Shown piece after piece: positions 1-6,556 of a stretch of 28,027 nt of DNA. Within the stretch, counting starts at the first letter, position 1, and every line of letters begins with the position of its first letter. The stretch spans positions 1 to 28,027 of the forward strand of contig JBDKGH010000031.1 of assembly GCA_039798265.1 (NCBI GenBank), written 5' to 3'. The notes beneath the pieces were generated by a model that ran no database searches, was not told the origin of the DNA, and saw only the letters and a list, made by a program, of their open reading frames with translations. Origin of the DNA: JBDKGH01 sp039798265 (GTDB lineage: Bacteria > Bacteroidota > Bacteroidia > Flavobacteriales_D > Sanyastnellaceae). The position numbers were made by a program, and so were the translations under genes.

Positions 1-616
1 ATTCCATCACTGCGCCAAAGGGCGAAACCGTGCCAGATATACGTCCGTTCTGCAAATCATCTAAGTATTGGAGACGAATAATGCACAGCACCAACTCCTT
101 CATGGTTAGATCTACATATATATCCTTGAAGGGATGTCCATCGCTGAATATTTTCATCAACTTGGTACTCAAGTCGGCGAGCTCTTTACTGTTTTTAAGG
201 TAAATTTTTTGTGGATCTACGCTCCACTCCAGCTCGCCAAACCGACCGTGCTTCTCATTGATGTAGGCCACTTGCTGCTGAAAATAACCATTGTCCACCA
301 CAAGGGCAGTGCATTGGGTAGGATTGTTCAGCTGGGCTTCGGGAAAGTCAATTCGCATGAGTGTGTCCGGGGGAGCTATTACTGTTTCGCCAGGTATATA
401 TGGAAAATCAGCGTGCCCATCCAGGTGCATGAGTTTTTTTCCCCTGAGCATAGAAGTAACCGTGAAGCCCGTAAATTTTAAGCGAAAGTCTTCTGCCTTG
501 TCGTGTGTCTCAAAAATGTTGAGCTGGCATTGGTTCGTATCAAATGAAGTGCGCTGCTCCACAAGATCGTGCAGTTTATGCAGTGCAGTTAATTTGAACG
601 GCTCGGGTGAAAACAT
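1..616 (-). CDS. AraC-family transcriptional regulator, N-terminal part (cut by window edge)
   Basis: The minus-strand frame is open from an ATG at 616 to the left edge, giving 205 codons. It begins MFSPEPFKLTALHKLHDLVE and continues into a cupin-like sensor region, with segments such as VTSMLRGKKLMHLDG and IPGETVIAPPDTLMRIDFP. This resembles the AraC-type regulator N-terminal domain (Pfam AraC_N type). The DNA-binding AraC helix-turn-helix pair would lie beyond the edge, so the family call rests on the N-terminal domain alone. The gene diverges from the aldehyde dehydrogenase at 781. Regulators of this kind are often found next to AldB/ExaC-type dehydrogenases plus DUF779, so I infer that it controls that pair, probably in response to an aldehyde or alcohol. 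A stop lies a few codons upstream of the ATG, so the start can hardly be earlier. Confidence 0.72.
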   Translation of the reverse strand, partial: MFSPEPFKLTALHKLHDLVEQRTSFDTNQCQLNIFETHDKAEDFRLKFTGFTVTSMLRGKKLMHLDGHADFPYIPGETVIAPPDTLMRIDFPEAQLNNPTQCTALVVDNGYFQQQVAYINEKHGRFGELEWSVDPQKIYLKNSKELADLSTKLMKIFSDGHPFKDIYVDLTMKELVLCIIRLQYLDDLQNGRISGTVSPFGAVME

Positions 617-780
617 AGGGGTTGTGTTAAACACTTAAGGCTAAGATAAGTAGAAAGTAAGCCTAATCCGTCACTTCTGCAAATTTGGAAGTTTGTGCTA
701 TGGTTTTGGAAAAATGTGCGGTAGCAATGGCGGATAATTTCCATCCTTCGCACCTACCAACCAACACAAAAAGTAAAAAT
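617..780. promoter_or_regulatory. Divergent control region between the AraC-type regulator and the aldehyde dehydrogenase
   Basis: This 164-base spacer holds both promoters. A near-perfect palindrome, GTGTT-A-AACAC, lies at 624-634, 8 bases from the regulator start, which is a plausible autoregulatory operator. CAAATTTG at 680-687 is one base away from the Bacteroidota -7 consensus TAnnTTTG and is itself a palindrome. Short upstream in-frame starts exist for the dehydrogenase (for example ATG at 700 and 727), but the encoded extension has no family counterpart. The 20 bases before 781 are A-rich, as expected before a Bacteroidota start codon. Confidence 0.35.
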
Positions 781-2307
781 ATGGAAACTCAAGTGGAATC
801 CTTTCCTTTCGTGGGAATGAACGTCTCTTTCAAAGAGCGTTATGAAAATTACATTGGCGGACAATGGGTAGCACCTGTTAAAGGCCAGTACTTCGATAAT
901 ATCTCCCCGGTTACTGGGCATGCTTTTACTCAGGCAGCTCGCTCGACGGCAGAAGATATCGAACTCGCACTCGATGCGGCGCACAAAGCATTTGTTACCT
1001 GGAGTAAAACTTCAGCCACCACTCGTTCCAACATTATGTTGAAGATAGCTCAACGCATGGAGGATAATCTCGAGTATTTGGCGACTATCGAAACAATAGA
1101 CAACGGTAAAGCGATTCGCGAAACACTCGCGGCTGACCTTCCATTGTGCATCGATCACTTCCGTTACTTCGCTGGGGTTATTCGCGCTGACGAAGGTTCT
1201 GTAGCCGAGTTGGATGACTCTACGGTAAGCATGGTAGTGCATGAGCCTATTGGTGTAGTAGGTCAAATTATACCTTGGAACTTCCCTTTGCTAATGGCTT
1301 GCTGGAAAATCGCTCCAGCCCTCGCTGCTGGCTGCTGCGTAGTGGTAAAACCAGCCGAACAAACGCCAACGAGCATCATGTGTTTAATGGAGTTGATCGG
1401 TGATCTTTTGCCTGAGGGTGTTTTGAATATCGTTTCTGGTTTCGGTCCAGAGGCGGGTAAACCATTGGCCACTTCTTCTCGTGTAAACAAAGTAGCCTTC
1501 ACTGGTGAAACAACTACAGGTCGTTTGATCATGCAGTATGCTTCAGAAAATCTCATCCCCGTTACGATGGAGTTAGGTGGTAAGTCGCCCAACATTTTCT
1601 TCCCATCTGTGGCAGATCTTGATGATCAATTTTTCGATAAGGCTGTAGAAGGGGCTGTTATGTTCGCTTTGAACCAAGGTGAGGTATGTACTTGCCCATC
1701 GCGCATTCTTGTTCATGAAAGTATTTATGATAAGTTCATGAAAAAAGTGGTAGAGCGCGCTAAGGCAATTAAAATGGGCAATCCATTGGATCCAACCACT
1801 ATGATGGGAGCTCAGGCGTCGAATGATCAATATGAAAAAATTCTTTCTTACATGAAAATTGGTAAGGAAGAAGGAGCAGAAGTACTATGCGGTGGCGAAG
1901 CCTTCCATCAAAACAGTGGCTTGGAAAACGGATATTACATTCAACCAACCATTATGAAAGGCCACAACAAAATGCGCATTTTCCAAGAGGAAATTTTTGG
2001 CCCTGTCACATCTGTAACTACGTTCAAAACAACTGAAGAGGCTATCGCTATTGCCAATGATACCTTGTATGGCTTAGGTGCTGGCGTATGGACCCGCGAT
2101 TCTCACGAGTTGTACCAAGTGCCTCGTGCTATTCAGGCAGGTCGCGTGTGGGTAAACTGTTACCATGCTTATCCTGCACACGCTCCATTTGGTGGCTATA
2201 AAAAATCAGGTTTTGGTCGTGAAACGCACAAGATGATGTTGGGTCATTACCGTCAGACCAAAAACATGCTTATTTCTTATAGCAAAAACAAATTAGGATT
2301 TTTCTAA
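781..2307 (+). CDS. NAD(P)-dependent aldehyde dehydrogenase, AldB/ExaC (acetaldehyde dehydrogenase) type
   Basis: The product oxidises an aldehyde to the acid in the cytoplasm. It has 508 residues from METQVESFPF, the usual length for the AldB/ExaC group (about 506-512). Visible hallmarks are the Rossmann segment IIPWNFPLLM, the general base E264 in MELGGKSPN, and the catalytic nucleophile C303 in GEVCTCPSR, with the second Cys at 305 typical of this subgroup. EEIFGPV follows, and the C-terminal block NCYHAYPAHAPFGGYKKSG then GRETHKMMLGHY closely resembles E. coli AldB. The start at 781 was chosen because the N-terminal extension reachable from 685 or 700 has no family match and the leader before 781 is A-rich. 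The substrate is likely acetaldehyde or another short aldehyde; that is inference from the family. A terminator follows, and a DUF779 gene lies downstream. Confidence 0.93.
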   Translation: METQVESFPFVGMNVSFKERYENYIGGQWVAPVKGQYFDNISPVTGHAFTQAARSTAEDIELALDAAHKAFVTWSKTSATTRSNIMLKIAQRMEDNLEYLATIETIDNGKAIRETLAADLPLCIDHFRYFAGVIRADEGSVAELDDSTVSMVVHEPIGVVGQIIPWNFPLLMACWKIAPALAAGCCVVVKPAEQTPTSIMCLMELIGDLLPEGVLNIVSGFGPEAGKPLATSSRVNKVAFTGETTTGRLIMQYASENLIPVTMELGGKSPNIFFPSVADLDDQFFDKAVEGAVMFALNQGEVCTCPSRILVHESIYDKFMKKVVERAKAIKMGNPLDPTTMMGAQASNDQYEKILSYMKIGKEEGAEVLCGGEAFHQNSGLENGYYIQPTIMKGHNKMRIFQEEIFGPVTSVTTFKTTEEAIAIANDTLYGLGAGVWTRDSHELYQVPRAIQAGRVWVNCYHAYPAHAPFGGYKKSGFGRETHKMMLGHYRQTKNMLISYSKNKLGFF

Positions 2308-2381
2308 ATCGAGTTTCGATGTCAGGGGTAAAAGGCATCGAATAGGTTAAAGTGTCCAATCGCAATTTTGCGTAAAAGAAG

Positions 2382-2410
2382 CAGAGGCCGTAACGACGGC
2401 CTCTGTTTTT
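2382..2410 (+). terminator. Intrinsic terminator after the aldehyde dehydrogenase
   Basis: A perfect 10-bp stem, CAGAGGCCGT (2382-2391) paired with ACGGCCTCTG (2396-2405), encloses a 4-base loop and is followed by five T. It ends only 25 bases before the DUF779 start codon, so it should limit transcription into that gene. Confidence 0.85.
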
Positions 2411-2435
2411 ATTCCCTTTTCCAAACAAATTGATC

Positions 2436-2810
2436 ATGACAAACATTGCTCGAGTAGTAGCTTCCGAATCAGCGAAGGAGTTGATCCAACAATTAAAAGT
2501 GCAACACGGTGAATTGGTTTTTCACCAAAGTGGCGGATGCTGCGATGGTTCGCAACCCATGTGTTTCCCCAAGGGTGAGTTTATCATCGGTTATTCCGAT
2601 GTCGGCTTGGGTAAAGTGGAAGGGGTAGAGTTTTGGATGGCCAAAGATCAGTTTGAATACTGGAAACACACCCATTTGACCATCGACCTGGTGGAAGGAA
2701 GAGGAAGTAGTTTTTCTTTAGAAATACCACACGGCAAACGCTTCATCGTGCGCTCAAGATTGTTCACCCCAGAAGAGGCCACTCAGTTAGAAGAAGTGTT
2801 TTTTAAATAA
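2436..2810 (+). CDS. DUF779 domain protein (aldehyde-dehydrogenase-associated)
   Basis: A protein of 124 residues that matches the DUF779 family throughout. It has the signature HQSGGCCDGSQPMC (Cys35, Cys36, Cys43), then a beta-rich body with GYSDVGLGKVEGVEFWM and TIDLVEGRGSSFSLE. The biochemical role of the family is not established to my knowledge; members usually sit beside ExaC/AldB-type aldehyde dehydrogenases or alcohol dehydrogenases, as here. The clustered cysteines suggest a metal site or a thiol-based role, which is inference. No signal peptide or membrane segment is visible, so it is cytoplasmic. The start is ATG 2436; a TTG two codons earlier (2430) is possible but less likely. 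A terminator separates it from the dehydrogenase upstream. Confidence 0.85.
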   Translation: MTNIARVVASESAKELIQQLKVQHGELVFHQSGGCCDGSQPMCFPKGEFIIGYSDVGLGKVEGVEFWMAKDQFEYWKHTHLTIDLVEGRGSSFSLEIPHGKRFIVRSRLFTPEEATQLEEVFFK

Positions 2811-2857
2811 AATAACCTGAGTGGTTATTTATAATTAATGATTAAAAATTAATCATT
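2810..2857. terminator. Two AT-rich hairpins between converging genes (bidirectional terminator)
   Basis: AAATAACC (2810-2817) pairs with GGTTATTT (2823-2830), and AATGATTAA (2837-2845) pairs with TTAATCATT (2849-2857). Both lie between the stop of the DUF779 gene and the stop of the lipoprotein gene. A/T tracts flank them on both strands, which fits termination in either direction, although the second stem is weak because it is almost all A/T. Confidence 0.55.
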
Positions 2858-3281
2858 TCTTCTCCAACACCAACTCATCCGTTCCGCCGTTTCCGCCGCT
2901 TACATCTTCTAATTCAACTTTAGAAGAATTTACGGAGAGGACGTGCCAATCATCCGCAATCTCGGTGAGTGGGTCTGTTGTAAAATTGATGTTTAATTGA
3001 ATATGACTCTCGCTATCGTCGCCACTTCCTTCACCTACGGTCCAAGTGCCTGTAATGGTTACGCCTGATTTGACAGCTTTCAATGTTCCATTGTCGTCAA
3101 AAGTGAATACATAGCCACTGATATCGCTGAGTTGGTTGGTGCCCGATTCAGTAAAAGTGGTCGCTTTCCAACTTCCTTTAGTAACCGTCTTTTGCATGTT
3201 TTCAACGCTTACCGAATTGTCTTTTTTACAAGAAAAGAGAAGAAACGCAAAGGCGAATAGGGCAACGGTTAGTTTTTTCAT
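2853..3281 (-). CDS. Small lipoprotein with a lipocalin-like beta fold
   Basis: A protein of 142 residues starting MKKLTVALFAFAFLLFSCKKD. This is a clear lipoprotein signal peptide: basic start, hydrophobic core, lipobox LFSC, then KKD, the pattern common in Bacteroidota lipoproteins. The mature part contains GSWKATTF, FTFDDNGTLKAV and GTWTVGEG, the strand pattern of the lipocalin-like lipoproteins common in this phylum. The middle is acidic and Gly/Ser-rich and there are no further cysteines. No catalytic residues are recognisable and the function is unknown. I chose ATG 3281 rather than the TTG at 3290 because it gives a normal signal peptide. TTTCTTTG on the minus strand at 3298-3305 is one base off a -7 element. 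The gene converges on the DUF779 gene. Confidence 0.78.
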   Translation of the reverse strand: MKKLTVALFAFAFLLFSCKKDNSVSVENMQKTVTKGSWKATTFTESGTNQLSDISGYVFTFDDNGTLKAVKSGVTITGTWTVGEGSGDDSESHIQLNINFTTDPLTEIADDWHVLSVNSSKVELEDVSGGNGGTDELVLEKK

Positions 3282-3446
3282 AACGATCAATTTGTTGCAA
3301 AGAAAGGACAGGTTTTATCGCCAATATAGATAAGTATTCTTAACAGGGAAAATCTTCCTTTGAATGGAGCGCCGGAGCGGTCCATTCAGAATACCATAAA
3401 TAAGGTATTTTCTAAAGGGTAGTGCATTCCGACCTTTGGCTAATCT
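3282..3446. promoter_or_regulatory. Divergent spacer before feoA with two hairpins
   Basis: Two inverted repeats stand side by side. TGAATGGA (3361-3368) pairs with TCCATTCA (3381-3388), with an inner CGC-CGGA-GCG stem, and AATACC (3390-3395) pairs with GGTATT (3404-3409). GACCTTTG at 3431-3438 is a one-mismatch -7 element that would give an almost leaderless feoA message; in that case the hairpins would be upstream DNA sites. If transcription starts earlier (for example from TTCCTTTG at 3355-3362) they would fold in the mRNA leader. I see no clear Fur box. Confidence 0.4.
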
Positions 3447-3686
3447 ATGTCAGCAGCATTCAATTTAAGTACTTGTAAAATCGGCCAGTCTGGGGTTATT
3501 CAACAGCTCGAGTCTGATGTGCTTACTCCTAAGTTAGTGGAGATGGGCTTGTATGCTGGTAATCAGGTGAAAGTACTTTTTAAAGCACCTTTCGGTGATC
3601 CTATTGCAGTGGAGGTTGGCGACTATGTACTTTCTTTGCGTTTGGAAGAAGCCAAGTTGGTCATCTTGGAACCTCTTTCAGCCTAA
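3447..3686 (+). CDS. feoA: FeoA, ferrous iron transport accessory protein
   Basis: A protein of 79 residues with the SH3-like FeoA fold: L-x-x-C-K-I-G-Q-S-G-V-I at the start, LVEMGLYAGNQVKVLFKAPFGDPIAVEV in the middle, and LSLRLEEAKLVIL at the end. FeoA is a small cytoplasmic protein thought to bind the cytoplasmic part of FeoB and modulate ferrous iron uptake. Length and motif order are normal for a stand-alone FeoA. It lies 9 bases upstream of feoB, so the two are cotranscribed and probably translationally coupled. The start ATG at 3447 is the first in the frame. Confidence 0.92.
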   Translation: MSAAFNLSTCKIGQSGVIQQLESDVLTPKLVEMGLYAGNQVKVLFKAPFGDPIAVEVGDYVLSLRLEEAKLVILEPLSA

Positions 3687-3695
3687 GCTTTCATT

Positions 3696-5669
3696 ATGGA
3701 AACCCTTCGTGTTGCTCTTATAGGAAACCCCAATACAGGTAAAAGTTCGCTTTTCAACCTTCTTACTGGTTTAAATCAACAGGTGGGCAATTTCCCTGGA
3801 GTTACTGTCGATAAAAAGATTGGTCATTTCCAACTTTCCGGTCAAATAAATGTGCGACTGATCGATCTACCGGGTACTTACAGCGTTTTCCCTCGCTCAA
3901 AGGACGAAGAGGTGGTGTACTCGATATTGTCTAATCCGCAGCACGAAGATTTTCCTGAATTGTTGGTGGTAGTGGCAGATGTAACCAACCTCGAACGCAA
4001 TCTGCTTCTATTTTCCCAGCTCTACGATATGGGATTAAAGGTGATACTTGCCTTAACCATGAACGATGTGGCAGGCGAAAAAAGAATGATCACCGACTTA
4101 AACAGTTTGAGCGCATCGCTTCGCCAGGTTCCCCTTGTACTGATTAATGGAAGAAATGGAGAAGGAGTGGATCGCTTGAAGTCTATTCTGATTAATTATC
4201 AAGCACCACAGAGTTTTGTTCCTTTTGGAAAAAAATCAATAGCGGAACTATACGACAATCAAGCCGCGCAAGTAGCGGACACTGAGCATCGCTATCGCGA
4301 TTTGAGGGCTATTGCTCAAAAAGCACAGCGTAGAGGAGAGCAGGCGAAAAACAAAAGTTTAACGCAGCGACTCGATCAACTGGCGGTTCACCCGGTTTGG
4401 GGATATGCCATTTTTATCGGCATTTTGTTTTTAATCTTTCAGTTTATCTTCCAAATAGCATCCTATCCCATGGATTGGATAGATGGATCCTTTTTGGAGT
4501 TTAGCCAATGGGCCAAGTCGATGCTTCCGGCAGGCATTTTCACCGATCTCATCGCAGAAGGTGTTATTCCGGGTATTGGCGGTGTCTTGGTTTTTGTACC
4601 TCAAATAGCGATACTCTTTTTCTTTCTATCCATATTGGAAGAAACGGGATATATGTCGCGAGTGGTTTTTATAATGGATCGGCTAGTTCGTCCATTTGGA
4701 TTAAATGGCAGAAGTGTAGTACCGCTGATGAGTAGTGTGGCCTGCGCCATACCCGGTATTATGGCTACGCGTAATATCAATAGCTGGAAAGAAAGAATCA
4801 TCACGATAATGGTGGCGCCACTCATGAGTTGTTCTGCTCGAATCCCCGTCTTTACTTTGCTCATTGCCTTAATAGTGCCCGATGAAAAGGTTTGGGGAGT
4901 GCTGGATTTGCGGGGAGTGGTATTATTCGGTCTGTATGCTTTAGGGCTTGTATCTGCGCTCTTGGTGGCAATGGTTATGAGTGCTTTTCTCCAATCAAAA
5001 GACCGGAGTTTTTTGATCATGGAAATGCCCTCGTTCAAGTGGCCTCGGTGGAGTCATGTGGGGTTGAATCTTTGGGAAAAAACCCGCGTTTTTATTTGGG
5101 ATGCGGGTAAAGTCATTTTGGCCATCAGCGTTATTCTGTGGGCTTTGGCAAGTTTCGGACCTTCTGAGCGCATGAATAAGGCTATGAATGCGGTCGAAAA
5201 ACCATCTGAGCTTAACCTGAAGACGGAAGAGCAATACGAGCGTGAACTGAGCACGGTAAAACTCGAAAATTCGTACATCGGTATTCTGGGTAAAACCATA
5301 GAGCCTGTTATTCGTCCTATCGGATACGATTGGAAAATTGGCATTTCGTTGATTACTTCTTTCGCCGCGCGTGAGGTGTTTGTGGGTTCCATGGCTGCTA
5401 TATACAGCGTAGGTGAAGACTTCGAAGAAGATCATTCCCTACTTGATCGATTAAAGGCGGAAAAAGACCCCGTAACTGGCCAAGCGGTGTACAATTTGGC
5501 ATCCGGTGCTTCGCTAATGGTGTTTTATGTATTCGCGATGCAGTGCATGGCCACTTTTGCCATCGTAAAACGAGAAACAAGATCGTGGCGCTGGCCGCTC
5601 ATTCAGCTATTATACATGGGCGTTTTGGCTTATCTTGGAGCTTTCATTACTTATCATATCTTTTTATAA
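3696..5669 (+). CDS. feoB: FeoB, ferrous iron transporter with N-terminal G domain
   Basis: A protein of 657 residues. The N-terminal GTPase domain shows G1 GNPNTGKS (residues 10-17), the G2 region GVTVDK and G3 DLPG. The G4 position reads T121-M-N-D124 instead of the usual N-x-x-D, and the G5 region reads NGRNGEG. A helical linker (about 190-235) follows, then the membrane part with the Gate motifs PLMSSVACAIPGIMATR and PLMSCSARIPVFTLL and the later AAREVFVGSM. These carry the conserved cysteines and residues of the iron path in the inner membrane. The length is at the short end for FeoB but the ends look complete. The stop overlaps the start of the next gene by one base (TAATG). The unusual G4 is discussed under findings. 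Confidence 0.96.
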   Translation: METLRVALIGNPNTGKSSLFNLLTGLNQQVGNFPGVTVDKKIGHFQLSGQINVRLIDLPGTYSVFPRSKDEEVVYSILSNPQHEDFPELLVVVADVTNLERNLLLFSQLYDMGLKVILALTMNDVAGEKRMITDLNSLSASLRQVPLVLINGRNGEGVDRLKSILINYQAPQSFVPFGKKSIAELYDNQAAQVADTEHRYRDLRAIAQKAQRRGEQAKNKSLTQRLDQLAVHPVWGYAIFIGILFLIFQFIFQIASYPMDWIDGSFLEFSQWAKSMLPAGIFTDLIAEGVIPGIGGVLVFVPQIAILFFFLSILEETGYMSRVVFIMDRLVRPFGLNGRSVVPLMSSVACAIPGIMATRNINSWKERIITIMVAPLMSCSARIPVFTLLIALIVPDEKVWGVLDLRGVVLFGLYALGLVSALLVAMVMSAFLQSKDRSFLIMEMPSFKWPRWSHVGLNLWEKTRVFIWDAGKVILAISVILWALASFGPSERMNKAMNAVEKPSELNLKTEEQYERELSTVKLENSYIGILGKTIEPVIRPIGYDWKIGISLITSFAAREVFVGSMAAIYSVGEDFEEDHSLLDRLKAEKDPVTGQAVYNLASGASLMVFYVFAMQCMATFAIVKRETRSWRWPLIQLLYMGVLAYLGAFITYHIFL

Positions 5670-5806
5670 TGCAGCTTTTTCTAACCATAGCAGTGATAGC
5701 AGCAGCCGTATCTTATCTCGCCTATTATGTGGTTAAGCACCACATAGCAGTGAAGGAAGATTGCGATGGCTGTGCTGTAAAAAAGATGATGGAGAATAAG
5801 TCATGA
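5669..5806 (+). CDS. FeoB-associated small membrane protein with CxxC motif
   Basis: A protein of 45 residues, too short for most gene callers. One membrane helix (about residues 3-22, LFLTIAVIAAAVSYLAYYVV) is followed by a short charged tail with C32-D-G-C35. This matches the FeoB-associated Cys-rich membrane protein family that follows feoB in many Bacteroidota and Firmicutes. It starts on the last base of the feoB stop codon (TAATG) and its own stop overlaps the next start (ATGA), so translation of all three is coupled. It may assist FeoB, perhaps by handling iron or through redox chemistry at the CxxC, analogous in position to FeoC; this is inference. Confidence 0.8.
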   Translation: MQLFLTIAVIAAAVSYLAYYVVKHHIAVKEDCDGCAVKKMMENKS

Positions 5807-6447
5807 GTTCAATAGAACAAACGGCAGCTTACGTTAGGCAAGCATTAAATGGCGCAGAAGCGGGTCATGATTGGTGGCATATTCAGCGCGTATGGAGTAC
5901 AGCAAAAACAATTGGATTGGCGGAAGGAGCTCAAATGGAAATCGTTGAGCTTGCTGCTCTTTTACATGACATAGCCGATTCTAAGTTTCATGGGGGTGAT
6001 GAAGAAATAGGCCCGAAGAAAGCAGAAGCCTATATGCGTTCTATTGGTGTGCAGGAGCAAACCATAGAGCAGGTAGTGCTGATCATCCGGAATATCTCCT
6101 TTAAAGGCGGAAAAACAGAGCGCACGTTTTCTTCAAAAGAATTGGACGTGGTGCAAGATGCTGACCGACTTGATGCCATAGGAGCGATCGGTATTGCGCG
6201 AACATTCAATTTTGGGGGATACAAGAACAACGAAATGTATAATCCCGAACGTCCTCCGCAGTTGAACATGACCAAAGAGGAATACAAATTGTCAAATGGC
6301 ACAACAATTAATCATTTCTACGAAAAATTATTGTTACTAAAAGATCGGATGAACACATCTGCAGGCAGACAAATGGCTGAAGATCGACACCGTTTCATGG
6401 AAGTCTTTTTGGAGCAGTTTTATGCCGAATGGCGCGGTGAAAAGTGA
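5803..6447 (+). CDS. HD-domain phosphohydrolase, YedJ/YpgQ-like
   Basis: A protein of 214 residues from MSSIEQTAAYV. The HD-domain metal ligands are visible: H26 in GHDWWHIQRV, H55-D56 in LLHDIAD, and D119 in QDADRLDAIGAIGIARTF. This set and the length fit the YedJ/YpgQ group of HD proteins, soluble enzymes for which nucleotide pyrophosphohydrolase or phosphatase activity has been reported in some members. The substrate here is unknown. The ATG overlaps the stop of the FeoB-associated gene (ATGA), so it is the fourth cistron of the feo operon. HD enzymes need divalent metal, sometimes iron, so a link with ferrous iron is conceivable but is inference. The operon ends here; only a weak hairpin follows. 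Confidence 0.83.
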   Translation: MSSIEQTAAYVRQALNGAEAGHDWWHIQRVWSTAKTIGLAEGAQMEIVELAALLHDIADSKFHGGDEEIGPKKAEAYMRSIGVQEQTIEQVVLIIRNISFKGGKTERTFSSKELDVVQDADRLDAIGAIGIARTFNFGGYKNNEMYNPERPPQLNMTKEEYKLSNGTTINHFYEKLLLLKDRMNTSAGRQMAEDRHRFMEVFLEQFYAEWRGEK

Positions 6448-6541
6448 TTTTCTTTCCGAATCTTGGAAAACAAGCCGCGAAAACAAACATTTATCATTTT
6501 CTTGTTTGCAGTATGTCATGAGTTACTTATTATAGCTATGT

Positions 6542-6549
6542 CATCTTTG
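6542..6549 (+). promoter_or_regulatory. Possible -7 promoter element before the PAS histidine kinase
   Basis: CATCTTTG differs by one base from TAnnTTTG and lies 7 bases before the start codon; the same octamer lies 3 bases before the recQ start. No matching -33 element is evident, and a start from here would give an almost leaderless mRNA. Confidence 0.3.
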
Positions 6550-6556
6550 GCCTACT

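Noticed and set aside
134..638. Two plus-strand frames of 115 codons overlapping the left end
   Set aside because: They lie opposite the open minus-strand frame of the AraC-type regulator, which has clear family character, and their own translations match nothing.
6448..6480. Possible terminator after the HD hydrolase
   Set aside because: TTTCC and GGAAA can pair but the stem is short and no T run follows, so it is not reliable.
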